This document shows, piece after piece, positions 37,620 to 47,835 of a DNA stretch of 64,000 nt. Position 1 is the stretch's first letter; each line of letters starts with the position of its first letter. This DNA comes from an uncultured Prochlorococcus sp. Lineage in GTDB: Bacteria > Cyanobacteriota > Cyanobacteriia > PCC-6307 > Cyanobiaceae. The stretch covers positions 1-64,000 of the forward strand of contig NZ_CACAYO010000009.1 of assembly GCF_902536725.1 (NCBI RefSeq), in the 5' to 3' direction. The notes below the pieces were generated by a model that was not told the DNA's origin, ran no database searches, and saw only the letters and a program-made list of their open reading frames with translations. Made by a program: the position numbers and the translations under genes.

Positions 37620-37832
37620 ATGTCTGTTTCAAAATCTAAAAATCTTGAACGAAAACTAGATAATTTTGCAAAAGAAGCAAAAAATGAATTGAATAATGTT
37701 TGCGGATCTTCATTATGGGAAAGTCTTGGATTTGTTTTTTTTGACCAATTAGAAGATTCTGAAAAAATTGCGAAAGCAAATTTTTACTATGGTCAACTTC
37801 AAATTATTAATGAAATCAAATTTTCTATTTGA
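37620..37832 (+). CDS. Small conserved hypothetical protein
   Basis: 70 residues from ATG 37620 (MSVSKSKNLERKLDNFAKEA). The frame is open to 37536, but that region overlaps ycf39 and holds a promoter-like sequence, so the later ATG is preferred. N-terminal half charged and helical, C-terminal half with aromatic residues (SLWESLGFVFFDQLEDSEKI). Function unknown; a LexA-like box precedes it. Confidence 0.65.
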   Translation: MSVSKSKNLERKLDNFAKEAKNELNNVCGSSLWESLGFVFFDQLEDSEKIAKANFYYGQLQIINEIKFSI

Positions 37833-37925
37833 ATTGAATTTCATATTTTGAGGTATGTAATTTTTTCTTAAATCAATTTTGTCTAATCTTTTTCTGATAA
37901 TATGAACTTAGTAAAAAATTAATTA

Positions 37926-38192
37926 ATGATTGAAACTTCAGGCGTAATAGAAAAAGAGCAGGGAAATGGATTTTATTTGGTTACCTTGGAACAACCTGAA
38001 GGACATCAATGTTTATGTAGAGCTGCAGGTAAATTGACTAAATTCAGAATTAAATTATTAGCTGGAGACAAAGTGTTAGTTGAGATAAGTCCCTATGATC
38101 TTTCCAGAGGGAGGATAACTTATAGAGAAAGAAATGCAGGTGGTGCTAGACCTACTACTAATAAAAATAATCCCAAGAGGAATAATAAGTAA
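37926..38192 (+). CDS. infA: Translation initiation factor IF-1 family protein
   Basis: 88 residues, OB fold. The core IEKEQGNGFYLVTLEQPEGH, AAGKLTKFRIKLLAGDKVLV and SPYDLSRGRITYRER are the IF-1 pattern, with a Lys/Asn-rich C-terminal tail longer than E. coli IF-1 (72 residues). The N-terminal residues differ from housekeeping IF-1, so it may be the second copy found in some cyanobacteria. Confidence 0.87.
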   Translation: MIETSGVIEKEQGNGFYLVTLEQPEGHQCLCRAAGKLTKFRIKLLAGDKVLVEISPYDLSRGRITYRERNAGGARPTTNKNNPKRNNK

Positions 38193-38201
38193 AAAGTTAC
38201 T

Positions 38202-39578
38202 TTAGATAATATTTTTAATGGCTTCTTTAAACTCACTTCTTTGTTTAACACCTTGCCATTGTTTTTTTAATAATTTTTCTTTAAAGAGCTGAACGGTTGG
38301 TGTACCATTAATACCAGCTTGTTTTGCAATATCTTGATCTTTATCAATATCTATTTCAACGCCAAGAACAGCACCATCAAGTTCTTTAATTACTCTTTTT
38401 AACTGAGGTTTCAAAACATGACATGGTCCGCAGCTTGGGGAACTAAAAATTACTAAGATAGGTTTTTTACTCTCGTGATAAAGTTTCCTCAATGCATAAC
38501 TGCCTTTTTGCCATTCAGAATTTGAATCGAAAGTATCTTCATTTACTTCTTCTTCATTAAAATCTGATGAATTAAGTTTTTTTTCTGGTTCTGGATTTTC
38601 TCTGACTATAGTTTTTGCTAAGTTTTTCTCTGCTAACCATCTTTCAGTAGCTAATGCTGCCATGCATCCAGTTCCTGCAGCGGTAACTCCTTGTCTCCAC
38701 TCAGAATCGACAACATCACCTGCTGCAAATATGCCTTCAATAGATGTTTCTGGCCTTCCTGATTTGCAAGCAATATACCCTTTATTATCTAAATCAATTT
38801 TGTTACCTAAGAACTTCGTATTAGGTGTGTGCCCTATCGCGTAAAAAAGACCTTTTATATTTATTTCCCCTTTACCTTCTTGAGAGTGAATAGTTTCTAT
38901 TCTCTCAAGCCATTCAGAACCATCCGCTTTATCAACTTTTGTATTCCAATGAATTTCTATCTTTGGATTAGCTTTTACTCTATCAACCATTGCTGCGCTA
39001 GCCCTTAATTTTTCTGATCGAACAATCAAATGCACTTTGCTTCCGTACTTTGTGAGATATGCTGCTTCTTCACATGCAGAGTCTCCTCCTCCAATAACAG
39101 CTAATTCTTCATTTCTAAATTGAGGGGTGGCCCCATCACATATTGCACAAGCACTTATTCCTTTACTCCAGAATTTATCTTCATTTATCACGCCTAATCT
39201 ATTTGCACTTGCTCCAGTTGCAATAATAATTGAGTATGCTTTTATACTTCCTTCTAAAGTTTTTAATACAAATGGGTATGAATCGGTATTAATTGAGACC
39301 ACATCACTTTCGTATAAATTAGTGCCCCACCTTTCTGCTTGAGCCTTCATTAGATCCATCAATTCAGGACCTAGTACTCCATCTGGGAAACCTGGATAAT
39401 TTTCAACAAATGTTGTAGTCATTAATTGCCCACCCGGAATACCACCAGAATTAAATCCTGTTACAAGTAATGGTTGAAGATTTGCTCGTGCGGCATATAT
39501 TGCAGCAGTGTAACCTGCTGGTCCTGAACCAATAATTACAACATTTTCTACGTTTGAAATCTTCTCTTTATTTTCCAT
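38202..39578 (-). CDS. trxB: NADPH-dependent thioredoxin reductase with fused thioredoxin (NTRC)
   Basis: 458 residues, two domains. N-terminal FAD domain (GSGPAGYTAAIYAARANL), NADPH domain (VIGGGDSACEEAAYL) and active-site CAIC in SKGISACAICDG; after a linker rich in Glu and Asn, a thioredoxin domain begins near residue 360 with the CGPC site (FSSPSCGPCHVLKP). NTRC links NADPH to 2-Cys peroxiredoxins and carbon metabolism in cyanobacteria and chloroplasts. Convergent with infA. Confidence 0.96.
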   Translation of the reverse strand: MENKEKISNVENVVIIGSGPAGYTAAIYAARANLQPLLVTGFNSGGIPGGQLMTTTFVENYPGFPDGVLGPELMDLMKAQAERWGTNLYESDVVSINTDSYPFVLKTLEGSIKAYSIIIATGASANRLGVINEDKFWSKGISACAICDGATPQFRNEELAVIGGGDSACEEAAYLTKYGSKVHLIVRSEKLRASAAMVDRVKANPKIEIHWNTKVDKADGSEWLERIETIHSQEGKGEINIKGLFYAIGHTPNTKFLGNKIDLDNKGYIACKSGRPETSIEGIFAAGDVVDSEWRQGVTAAGTGCMAALATERWLAEKNLAKTIVRENPEPEKKLNSSDFNEEEVNEDTFDSNSEWQKGSYALRKLYHESKKPILVIFSSPSCGPCHVLKPQLKRVIKELDGAVLGVEIDIDKDQDIAKQAGINGTPTVQLFKEKLLKKQWQGVKQRSEFKEAIKNII

Positions 39579-39657
39579 TTATATGCTAATTTCACTATTA
39601 ATGATAATAAACTAACCCAAATAATGTAGGGCGGATTTCACTCGATAGATTTGTTAT

Positions 39658-39882
39658 TTAATCGTTGACTTTTTGATCTAATAACTTTTTCAGCTCCTTT
39701 GGGAAGTTTAAAACAGAATCTTTTAAATTTTCGTTCTTTTCTCCAATATGTAATATCCACTCTCTAAATTCTTCTGCGATTGCATAACTGTCTTCATACC
39801 TTTCTAAAGTGTCCATTGCAGAAATTCTATTGGTAGCCCAACAGGTCGCTATGTCGATCCTTTTTCTAATGAAATTTTCCAT
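39658..39882 (-). CDS. Small conserved hypothetical protein
   Basis: 74 residues from ATG 39882 (MENFIRKRIDIATCWATNR); an in-frame ATG at 39915 would add 11 residues. Helical and charged, with aromatic residues (YEDSYAIAEEFREWILHIGE) and a Lys/Leu-rich end. No membrane segment or recognised family. Confidence 0.6.
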   Translation of the reverse strand: MENFIRKRIDIATCWATNRISAMDTLERYEDSYAIAEEFREWILHIGEKNENLKDSVLNFPKELKKLLDQKVND

Positions 39883-40036
39883 TGGAAGATTTAAGTTGTA
39901 TATAGATAAACACATTACAGAACCTATGTATTGTCTAATAAGTTACAACTTTGTACTTCCAAACAATAATTTAATCTTTAATTTATATTTGAGCCATTTT
40001 TTGAATGAATTATAAAGAATATATAAAGAAATAGAG

Positions 40037-40615
40037 TTAGACAGCCTCGCTGTGATTTGCAAGTAGCCTTTCAACTTCCTCAAAACCCTCTTTAGCTGAA
40101 TTTATTGCAAGTTCCTCGCTAACTTTTTCTTCTGATATTAATTTTGCGGAAATTTTCTTTAAAAGAGTTTCTTTCTTTTCTCTTAGTGAACTAACAATTT
40201 CTTCTTCAATTATAGATTTTATTGCTTTAGAAATTATTTTTTTGTCATTTGCTTCCTCGAATGTGCCCTGAACTAATTCTTGAATAAATAATCGATGAAC
40301 CTCACTACTCCTTAGAAAGCTTTCGGTGGCATTAATAATTCCTTCAACAAGAGCTTCATCAGGTTCAGAATCATTTTCTGACAGTTTAAATTCCCAATCT
40401 AAATGTCTTCTTTGCCAACCTGCCGAGTGGAGACTGGGCATGACTGTCTGTGAATAAGTATCAACTGACATTTCATAAATTCTCTCTGCTAATTTCTCGC
40501 ACCAGTCTTTACCATGCTTTTCTAGATTTTTCTGCATAGCTTGCCTTGGAACAGCATGACCACCATGATGACTGTGGCACACTCCATCAGGACATTCGAT
40601 TGCTTTTATACTCAT
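40037..40615 (-). CDS. Conserved hypothetical protein with N-terminal His/Cys cluster
   Basis: 192 residues. The N-terminus ECPDGVCHSHHGGHAVP has two Cys and five His, a likely metal-binding patch; then a Trp-rich part (SAGWQRRHLDWEFKLSE) and a long charged helical C-terminus (about 110-190). No recognised family. Divergent from pntA with 127 bases between starts. A metal-responsive or metal-storage role is only a suggestion from the N-terminal residues. Confidence 0.7.
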   Translation of the reverse strand: MSIKAIECPDGVCHSHHGGHAVPRQAMQKNLEKHGKDWCEKLAERIYEMSVDTYSQTVMPSLHSAGWQRRHLDWEFKLSENDSEPDEALVEGIINATESFLRSSEVHRLFIQELVQGTFEEANDKKIISKAIKSIIEEEIVSSLREKKETLLKKISAKLISEEKVSEELAINSAKEGFEEVERLLANHSEAV

Positions 40616-40742
40616 TAGATTATTTAGTACTTATATATTCTAGATAGCTATTTTTTATAGAAATGAAAATATATTTTTAACAAAAATCCAAGACTTTTGA
40701 CTTTCTTCAATTTATATTTATTATGTTTAAAAAATAAATAAA

Positions 40743-41873
40743 TTGACAAAGATACTTATTCCTTCCGAAACAAGCTCTGGTGAAAGGAGAGTTTCGGCTA
40801 CACCAGAAGCTGTAAAGAAATTAAAAAGCCTTGGATGTGATGTTTATATTGAAAGTTCAGCAGGAAAATTATCAGGATTTAGTGACTTATCATATAAAGC
40901 ATCGGGCGGAACAATAATAAATCACTTAGATCAAAAAATTTGGGGTGAGGCGGATTTGATATTTTGTGTTCAAACTCCATCAGAGAATAATTTAACTAAA
41001 TTAAAGAAAGGTGCAGTTCTTCTTGGTCTTCTTAACCCATATGGTAATAAGGAGCTTCTCAAGATTATAAATAGTAATAAGATTTCAGCTTTATCACTAG
41101 AATTGCTTCCGAGGATTAGTAGAGCGCAATCCTCTGATGTTCTTTCTTCACAGGCCAATATCGCTGGATATAAAGCAGTTCTTTTAGCTGCAAGTGAGTT
41201 AGATAGATATTTCCCAATGCTTATGACTGCAGCAGGCACAGTTCAACCCGCCAAAGTAGTGGTTCTTGGTGGTGGCGTTGCAGGATTGCAGGCAGTTGCG
41301 ACAGCAAAAAGACTCGGCGCAATAGTATTTGTATCTGATATTAGACCTGCTGTTAAAGAACAAGTTGAGTCCCTCGGAGCAAGATTTATAGAACTTCCTG
41401 AAGTGGATGAAAAACCTGGAGAAGCTGGAGGTTATGCAAAAGCTGTAACACCCGAATTCCTTTCAAAACAGAAGGCTACTTTAACTAAATATTTATCTGA
41501 AGCTGATGTTGCTATATGTACTGCGCAAGTTTTAGGTAAAAAGGCCCCTGTTTTAATAGACGCTCCCATGATTGAAAAAATGAGACCTGGTGCAGTAATT
41601 ATTGATTTAGCAGTTTCTCAGGGAGGTAACTGCGCAGGAACAAAATCAAACGAAACTATTATCAAAGATGGGGTAAAACTGATAGGAGCGGGCGAATTAC
41701 CCTCTTCAGTTCCTTATGATGCAAGTTCACTTTATGCTAAGAACTTAACATCTTTGATTACACCATTTATAAAAGATGGTGTAATTAAATTAGATAAAGA
41801 GGATGAACTCATTTCTGGATGTTTATTAAGCGATGAAGGAGTTGTTCTTCAAAATAAAGTTTTTGAAAATTGA
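40743..41873 (+). CDS. pntA1: NAD(P) transhydrogenase subunit alpha, part 1
   Basis: 376 residues, TTG start. NAD-binding domain I of the proton-translocating transhydrogenase: VVVLGGGVAGLQAVATAKRL with the Rossmann loop and IDLAVSQGGNCAGTKSNE. It is separate from the membrane part, giving the three-gene form common in cyanobacteria. Transhydrogenase couples hydride transfer between NADH and NADP+ to proton flow. Confidence 0.96.
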   Translation: MTKILIPSETSSGERRVSATPEAVKKLKSLGCDVYIESSAGKLSGFSDLSYKASGGTIINHLDQKIWGEADLIFCVQTPSENNLTKLKKGAVLLGLLNPYGNKELLKIINSNKISALSLELLPRISRAQSSDVLSSQANIAGYKAVLLAASELDRYFPMLMTAAGTVQPAKVVVLGGGVAGLQAVATAKRLGAIVFVSDIRPAVKEQVESLGARFIELPEVDEKPGEAGGYAKAVTPEFLSKQKATLTKYLSEADVAICTAQVLGKKAPVLIDAPMIEKMRPGAVIIDLAVSQGGNCAGTKSNETIIKDGVKLIGAGELPSSVPYDASSLYAKNLTSLITPFIKDGVIKLDKEDELISGCLLSDEGVVLQNKVFEN

Positions 41874-41885
41874 GGTTTTAAAATT

Positions 41886-42179
41886 ATGTCTTTTATAAGT
41901 CTTCTTTGGGTTCTTTTACTTGGAAGTTTATTAGGCCTCGAGTTAATTGGAAAAGTTCCTCCTACTCTTCACACACCTCTAATGAGTGGAGCAAATGCAA
42001 TTTCGGGAATAACAATGCTTGCAGCCTTGACTTTAATTGTAAAAGCAGAAGGTAACTTACCACTTTTAATCATTGGTTCAGTTTCTCTTGGATTTGCTCT
42101 TTTCAACGTTGTAGGCGGTTTCTTTGTAACTGATCGAATGCTCGCAATGTTTAGTCGTAAACCATCAAATAAGAAGTAA
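41886..42179 (+). CDS. pntA2: NAD(P) transhydrogenase subunit alpha, part 2
   Basis: 97 residues, three membrane helices; starts MSFISLLWVLLLGSLLGLEL and ends FFVTDRMLAMFSRKPSNKK. The TDRML motif is family-typical. It contributes to the proton channel. Twelve bases after pntA1 and eight before pntB. Confidence 0.95.
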   Translation: MSFISLLWVLLLGSLLGLELIGKVPPTLHTPLMSGANAISGITMLAALTLIVKAEGNLPLLIIGSVSLGFALFNVVGGFFVTDRMLAMFSRKPSNKK

Positions 42180-42187
42180 TTTTTAAA

Positions 42188-43627
42188 ATGAATCTACCAG
42201 TAATCATTAAATTTGTTATTGACCTTCTAGCAGTACTTTTACTGGCTTTAGGAATAAAAGGATTGTCAAAAGTAAAATCAGCAAGGGATGCCAATAGATT
42301 AGCTGCATTTGCAATGTCGCTATCAGTAGTAGGATTACTTTCTTATTATTTAGGCACTTCTGGAATTGCTATTCAGTCTTGGATTTGGATAATAATTGGA
42401 TCAATCATAGGTAGTTTATTCGGAGCAATTCTTGCAAAAAAAGTACCTATGACTTCCATGCCTGAAACAGTGGCATTGTTCAATGGTTGTGGAGGAATGT
42501 CATCACTTTTGGTTGCCTTAGGAGTAGCTATTTTCCCTATTTCTAGTAGTGTAGAAAATTTTGATTTTTTTAAGTCACTGATTAACGAAGTTTCAATATC
42601 TGTTTCTATATTTGTTGGTGCCATAACTTTCACAGGTTCAATTGTGGCGATGGCAAAGTTACAGGGTTGGTTGTCAACTCCAGGATGGACTCAAAGCAAA
42701 GTTAGACATTTTGTAAATATTGTTTTTGCAGTTGCTTCCTTGATAGCCTTTTTTGATTTGATAAACGGCAGTACAAGTTCTATTTGGCTTTTAGTTATAG
42801 TTTCTTCTTTATTAGGTATTGGAGTTACTTTGCCAATTGGTGGAGCTGATATGCCAGTCGTTATATCTTTATTAAATAGCTATTCAGGGATTGCAGCAGC
42901 AGCAGCAGGTTTCGTTGTAGATAGTCAGCTTTTGATAGTAGCTGGTGCAATGGTTGGAGCGGCAGGTCTAATACTTACTCAAGTAATGTGCAAGGGTATG
43001 AATAGATCGTTGGTCTCAGTTCTTTTTGGAGGATCTTTATCGGCACAAAGTACAGCCTCTTCTGGTTCAGGAGAATATACAAATATAACTTCTTGCAGTG
43101 TTGAAGAATGCGCATTGACTTTAGAGGCAGCGAACAAGGTAATTATTGTTCCTGGTTATGGTCTGGCAGTAGCTCAAGCTCAACATACTTTAAGGGAAGT
43201 GACAAAGAAACTAGAGCAAAATGGTATTGAAGTTGTTTACGCAATTCATCCTGTAGCTGGGAGGATGCCTGGACATATGAATGTACTTTTAGCAGAAGCA
43301 GATGTTCCTTACGAGCAACTTAAAGAGATGGACGTTGTAAATCCTGATTTTCCAGCAACGGATGTTGTTTTAGTTTTAGGAGCAAATGATGTGGTTAATC
43401 CTCAAGCTAAAAATGATAGCTCTTCTCCTTTATATGGCATGCCAGTTCTTGATGTTCAGGAAGCAAGAACTGTATTTGTAATTAAACGTGGTATGAGTGC
43501 AGGTTACTCAGGTATAAAAAATGATTTATTTGATCTGCCAAATACCTCAATGGTCTTTGGTGATGCAAAAAAGGTACTGAATGATTTGATTGGAGAATTA
43601 AAGGATCTTGGAGTTGGGGAGAAATAA
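42188..43627 (+). CDS. pntB: NAD(P) transhydrogenase subunit beta
   Basis: 479 residues. N-terminal half with about eight membrane helices, C-terminal NADP(H)-binding domain III starting near residue 310 (VIIVPGYGLAVAQAQHTLRE) with FAIHPVAGRMPGHMNVLLAE-like motif and the late segment KRGMSAGYSGIKN. Completes the transhydrogenase. Its end overlaps the TTG start of the next gene by 20 bases. Confidence 0.96.
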   Translation: MNLPVIIKFVIDLLAVLLLALGIKGLSKVKSARDANRLAAFAMSLSVVGLLSYYLGTSGIAIQSWIWIIIGSIIGSLFGAILAKKVPMTSMPETVALFNGCGGMSSLLVALGVAIFPISSSVENFDFFKSLINEVSISVSIFVGAITFTGSIVAMAKLQGWLSTPGWTQSKVRHFVNIVFAVASLIAFFDLINGSTSSIWLLVIVSSLLGIGVTLPIGGADMPVVISLLNSYSGIAAAAAGFVVDSQLLIVAGAMVGAAGLILTQVMCKGMNRSLVSVLFGGSLSAQSTASSGSGEYTNITSCSVEECALTLEAANKVIIVPGYGLAVAQAQHTLREVTKKLEQNGIEVVYAIHPVAGRMPGHMNVLLAEADVPYEQLKEMDVVNPDFPATDVVLVLGANDVVNPQAKNDSSSPLYGMPVLDVQEARTVFVIKRGMSAGYSGIKNDLFDLPNTSMVFGDAKKVLNDLIGELKDLGVGEK

Positions 43628-44696
43628 TAGTATATCTTTTGGTTTTTCAGATTATTTAAAAAATAAGCCATTTCGAGAAGTCTTACCTTGGATAGGTGGC
43701 GACTTACAAACTTTGAGAGATACTTTTGTTATTGATTTTGGAAAATCAAAAAAAAATAAAAAAATATTCTTTCCAATTAATAAAATTCTTTCTAAAAAAT
43801 TTGAATGTGATTATCTTTTAGGCTTTTTAGAATTACCTGAAAACTTAAACTCACTTAGGGGTTTTGTAATCGTTACCCATGGTTTAGGGGGCTCAACTAA
43901 AAGGTTTGGTTTAAGAAGAATATCTAGGAAATTAGCAAATAATGGTTTTGGAGTTCTTAAATTAAATCTAAGAGGATCTGGATCAGCGAGATATTTAGCT
44001 AAAGGAAATTATTGTGCTAGATGCTCCAGTGATGTTATTTCAGCAATTAATTATTTTAAAAAATTGATTAATTTAGAGTTCAAAGATCTTATGAAAAGGA
44101 ATAATAATCTTCCAATTTACGGCGTTGGATTATCTTTAGGCGGAACAATTCTTTTAAATGCTTGCCTGGATTGCGATGAAAACAAAGGAGAAAAACTTTT
44201 AGATGGCCTTGCCTGCGTGAGTACCCCTTTAGATTTATCTTCATGTAGTCTCTGTATTGAGAAACCTAGAAATTCTATCTACCAAAAATGGTTACTTCAC
44301 CGCTTAAAAAATCAGTTATGGGAGGGATTTAATGATGAAGGCAAACTTCTTGATAACGAGAAATTAAGAATAAAAATTAGAAATTTAAAAAGTATAAGAG
44401 AATTTGATCAGAAATTTACAGCTCCTAGTTGGGGATTTAATTCTTTAGAGGATTATTATATTAAAGCTTCTCCAATATTTAGAATCCAAAACTCAATAAA
44501 AAAATTACCTCCAATGCTTTTTATTCATGCCAAGGATGATCCCTGGGTTCCATATAAGGATACTTTGAATTTAAGAAAAAAATCTATTGATAAATTCACT
44601 ATTTTTATAACTGAAAAAGGAGGTCATAATGGTTTTCATTCGATTAATGGCTGCTGGTCAGACGAAGTCGTAAAGAACTGGTTTATAAGTATCTAG
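43608..44696 (+). CDS. YheT/ABHD-like alpha/beta hydrolase
   Basis: 362 residues from TTG 43608, which overlaps pntB; a second TTG at 43614 is equally possible. VTHGLGGSTKRFGLRRI is the oxyanion region, GVGLSLGGTILLNA the nucleophile elbow, HAKDDPWVPY the acid and EKGGHNGFH the base. These are the YheT (ABHD1/3) family marks; several family members are lipid esterases. Convergent with the following gene, overlapping by 14 bases. Confidence 0.85.
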   Translation: MELGRNNSISFGFSDYLKNKPFREVLPWIGGDLQTLRDTFVIDFGKSKKNKKIFFPINKILSKKFECDYLLGFLELPENLNSLRGFVIVTHGLGGSTKRFGLRRISRKLANNGFGVLKLNLRGSGSARYLAKGNYCARCSSDVISAINYFKKLINLEFKDLMKRNNNLPIYGVGLSLGGTILLNACLDCDENKGEKLLDGLACVSTPLDLSSCSLCIEKPRNSIYQKWLLHRLKNQLWEGFNDEGKLLDNEKLRIKIRNLKSIREFDQKFTAPSWGFNSLEDYYIKASPIFRIQNSIKKLPPMLFIHAKDDPWVPYKDTLNLRKKSIDKFTIFITEKGGHNGFHSINGCWSDEVVKNWFISI

Positions 44697-45027
44697 GACT
44701 ATTTAAAAATGGTGTTTTTTTGAAAATCCATTTTTCTATTGGCTTACCGTTAATAATATGTGAGGTAAAAATTTCAGAAATTTTTTCTGGAGAAACCTTC
44801 TCATACCAAATACCATCAGGCCAAATAAGAAGAATTGGACCGTTCTTACATACCCTTAAACAGTCAGCTTTTGATCTTAATATATGAACGTTTTTTGTAG
44901 AGGGATCATTCTCAAATTTTTTTAAAGTCTTTTTCAGACATTCCCATGTTTTTTGTCCTTCATTGCCTTTAAAGCATTTCTGTTTTGTGGGTGTTGCGCA
45001 TAGTAGAAGATGTTTTTTTATATTCAC
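44683..45027 (-). CDS. Thioredoxin-like (2Fe-2S) ferredoxin
   Basis: 114 residues, GTG start. LLLCATPTKQKCFKGNEG with the first two Cys, then HILRSKADCLRVCKNGPILL with the last two, is the pattern of thioredoxin-like [2Fe-2S] proteins of the NuoE/Fdx group (C-x(7-11)-C and C-x3-C). Probably a soluble electron carrier. It follows dxr on the same strand with 2 bases between; dxr's pathway (MEP) contains Fe-S enzymes that need electrons, so a link is possible but unproven. Confidence 0.85.
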   Translation of the reverse strand: MNIKKHLLLCATPTKQKCFKGNEGQKTWECLKKTLKKFENDPSTKNVHILRSKADCLRVCKNGPILLIWPDGIWYEKVSPEKISEIFTSHIINGKPIEKWIFKKTPFLNSPRYL

Positions 45028-45029
45028 TT

Positions 45030-46259
45030 TTAACCAATACTTACATATTTTTTCCCTTTTTTAATTTCTTGCTTAACAAAAAGTCTGGCCCAATTGTCTA
45101 CTTCAAGAATATCCTCCAATTCGGGACTCAAATTCAAATTCTCCATATGTGATTCACAAGCTTTACTTATAAATATTGGAATTTCTTGAAATGAAATTTT
45201 TTCTTTGAGGAATTGTTCAACAGCCATTTCATTAGCAGCATTTAAGACTGCAGGCATAGTCCCAGAAGATTTTCCTGCAGCATAGGCAAGTCCCATGCAT
45301 GGATATTTAAACTCGTCTGGCTCTTTAAAAGTTAATTTTCCAATTTCACTTAGGTTTAATCTTTTCCAATTTGTTTTAAATCTTTCAGGCCAACTCATCG
45401 CATATAAAATGGGTAGTTTCATATCTGGCCAACCTAATTGAGCTAATACTGAAGAATCTTCCATCTCAATCATTGAATGAATAATACTTTGAGGGTGGAT
45501 AACTATTTCGATATTTTCGTAAGAGGTCCCAAATAAATAATGAGCTTCTATAACTTCTAATCCTTTATTCATAAGAGTCGCAGAATCTACAGTTATTTTT
45601 TTGCCCATATCCCAATTAGGATGTGAAGTCGCATCTTCCACTGTGACATGCTTTAAATCCTTAACGGCCCAATCTCTGAAAGCACCACCAGAAGCTGTTA
45701 AGTGTATGGCTTTTAAACCTTTAGGCATCTCTCCTGTTGAAAAATCTGCATTTTCATAATTAGGTAATCCTTGTAAACATTGAAAGATAGCAGAGTGCTC
45801 TGAATCAGCAGGTAAAAGCCTACTATTATTTTTCTTTAATGCAGGAATAACAATTGGTCCTGCTGCAATTAAAGTTTCTTTGTTAGCAAGTGCAATATTT
45901 TTCCCCGCATTAATTGCTGACATTGTTGGAATTAAGCCTGCACAGCCTACTATCCCTGTTACCACAGTATCTGCCTTATCCCATGCTGCAACTGCGTTAA
46001 TCCCCTGCTTTCCACTTAAAACCAAGGGAGTATCATCCAAATCTAAGTTATTAATATTATCTTTTAAATCTTCTATAAGACTTTCATCCTCAATTGCAAC
46101 TACCTCTGGTTTATGTGTTTTAACTTGTTCAGTTAATAAATTAATATTTCTTCCTGCAGAAAGAGCTACGGCTTTAAACTTATCAGGCTGCTCACTAGCT
46201 ATTTCGAGAGTTTGAGTCCCTATTGAACCAGTAGAACCGAGCACAGTAATGTATTTCAA
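45030..46259 (-). CDS. dxr: 1-deoxy-D-xylulose 5-phosphate reductoisomerase
   Basis: 409 residues, TTG start. NADPH-binding [17 protein letters not shown] at residues 4-20; substrate and metal residues in [17 protein letters not shown] and [12 protein letters not shown], with [20 protein letters not shown]. Second step of the MEP isoprenoid pathway, which supplies phytol for chlorophyll and carotenoids. Confidence 0.97.
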   Translation of the reverse strand: MKYITVLGSTGSIGTQTLEIASEQPDKFKAVALSAGRNINLLTEQVKTHKPEVVAIEDESLIEDLKDNINNLDLDDTPLVLSGKQGINAVAAWDKADTVVTGIVGCAGLIPTMSAINAGKNIALANKETLIAAGPIVIPALKKNNSRLLPADSEHSAIFQCLQGLPNYENADFSTGEMPKGLKAIHLTASGGAFRDWAVKDLKHVTVEDATSHPNWDMGKKITVDSATLMNKGLEVIEAHYLFGTSYENIEIVIHPQSIIHSMIEMEDSSVLAQLGWPDMKLPILYAMSWPERFKTNWKRLNLSEIGKLTFKEPDEFKYPCMGLAYAAGKSSGTMPAVLNAANEMAVEQFLKEKISFQEIPIFISKACESHMENLNLSPELEDILEVDNWARLFVKQEIKKGKKYVSIG

Positions 46260-46341
46260 TTTTCTCTGATATTTCTAATATCTTCCCATTTAAAGGTGTA
46301 TTTAAAAAACAAAAATTTCAAATTGGTTTTTTTCTTAAAAT

Positions 46342-47811
46342 TTAGACCCTTATCCATGTTGTTATTTCCTTTGATTGATCAATAAGTTCAATACCTTTTT
46401 CTTTTAACAAATTTCTTATTTCATCGGCTTTCGCATAATTCTTTTCCATTTTTGCTTTCAATCTTTCATTAATAAGCGATGAAATATCTTTTTCTGTTAT
46501 TTTACTTTCTTTTATTAAAACCTCTTTTTTAAGACCAAGTACCTCAGTTAACTTTGCAAGAGTTTTAAAATTTTCAAGTAGAAAGAATTTTTGATTTAGG
46601 TCTATTTTAAAACCTTCAACCCTTTGAAATTGGTTTAAAAAGTTTTTTAATGGTTTCGCTAAATCGTAAATAATTGCGATAGCACCTGCTGTATTGAGGT
46701 CATTTCCAAGAGCTTCAGAAAATTTAAGCTTTTTTTGAGATAATTCAAAACATATTTTCTCTTTATATTCCTCTTCGATAGATTCATCTTTATCAATAGA
46801 TTTAAAAACACCTTCTGTAAGATCCATAAAAGAAAGGCCTACATTAATATTTTTCCAAGCTTCTGAAGCACTCCTTAAAGCTTCTTCAGTAAAATCAAGT
46901 GGTTTTCTATAATTCACAGTCATAACAAAATATCGCAAAGTCATAGGGCTTATACCTGACTTAATTAGCTCTCTGATAGTTTTAAAATTTTTTAGGGATT
47001 TACTCATCTTTTGTCCATTAACATTGACCATACCATTGTGTAACCAATAGTTCGCTAGCTTTTTGCCATTGGCTGCTTCTGATTGGGCGATTTCGTTCTC
47101 ATGATGTGGAAAAATTAAATCAGAACCGCCTAAATGGATATCGATAGTATCTCCTAATTCATCTTTAACCATCGCCGAACATTCGATATGCCATCCTGGC
47201 CTACCTTTACCCCATGGCGAATCAAAAAATGGTTCATCATCTTTGGCTTTTTTCCATAGCGCAAAATCTTGCGGATTAAGTTTTTTACTATTTTCCTCAT
47301 TAACCATTCTTCCTTGCTGATTGATATTTTGTTCTTGTAAATTTTGATTACTTAGCTTTCCATAATTTTTATTTTTGAAAACAGAATAATAAACGTCTCC
47401 ATCCCTAGAGTATGCATAACCTTTGTCCTCAAGGATTGTTATGAAGGAGCAGATATTGCATATATGATTCGTTGCTCTTGGCATGCTATCCGGACGCATT
47501 ATCCCTAAAGAATCCATATCTTTATGAAATTCAATGATATTCTTTTCAGATACTTCCTTCATTGAACTGCTTTCTTCTTTTGCTCTTTTTAAGATCTTGT
47601 CATCAATATCTGTAAAATTTTGAACATACTTCACTTTGAAATCACTGTAAATTAAAAATCTTCTCAATACATCCCAAGCGATATAACTTCTGGCATGACC
47701 AAGATGACATAAATCATAAACAGTTACCCCACAACAATAAATTTTTACTACATCATCAATAGGCTTAAAAACCTCAACTTTTTTGCTTAAAGTATTAAAA
47801 AGTTTGATCAT
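46342..47811 (-). CDS. cysS: Cysteinyl-tRNA synthetase
   Basis: 489 residues, class I. HIGH-type motif is HLGHARSYIAWDVL; KMSKS is seen in NGQKMSKSLKNF; the zinc and Cys-binding ligands are CCGVTVYDLCHLGH and GWHIECSAM. Lies between dxr and polA on the same strand. Confidence 0.97.
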   Translation of the reverse strand: MIKLFNTLSKKVEVFKPIDDVVKIYCCGVTVYDLCHLGHARSYIAWDVLRRFLIYSDFKVKYVQNFTDIDDKILKRAKEESSSMKEVSEKNIIEFHKDMDSLGIMRPDSMPRATNHICNICSFITILEDKGYAYSRDGDVYYSVFKNKNYGKLSNQNLQEQNINQQGRMVNEENSKKLNPQDFALWKKAKDDEPFFDSPWGKGRPGWHIECSAMVKDELGDTIDIHLGGSDLIFPHHENEIAQSEAANGKKLANYWLHNGMVNVNGQKMSKSLKNFKTIRELIKSGISPMTLRYFVMTVNYRKPLDFTEEALRSASEAWKNINVGLSFMDLTEGVFKSIDKDESIEEEYKEKICFELSQKKLKFSEALGNDLNTAGAIAIIYDLAKPLKNFLNQFQRVEGFKIDLNQKFFLLENFKTLAKLTEVLGLKKEVLIKESKITEKDISSLINERLKAKMEKNYAKADEIRNLLKEKGIELIDQSKEITTWIRV

Positions 47812-47835
47812 CTTAAAATAAGTATTTCATAAGGT

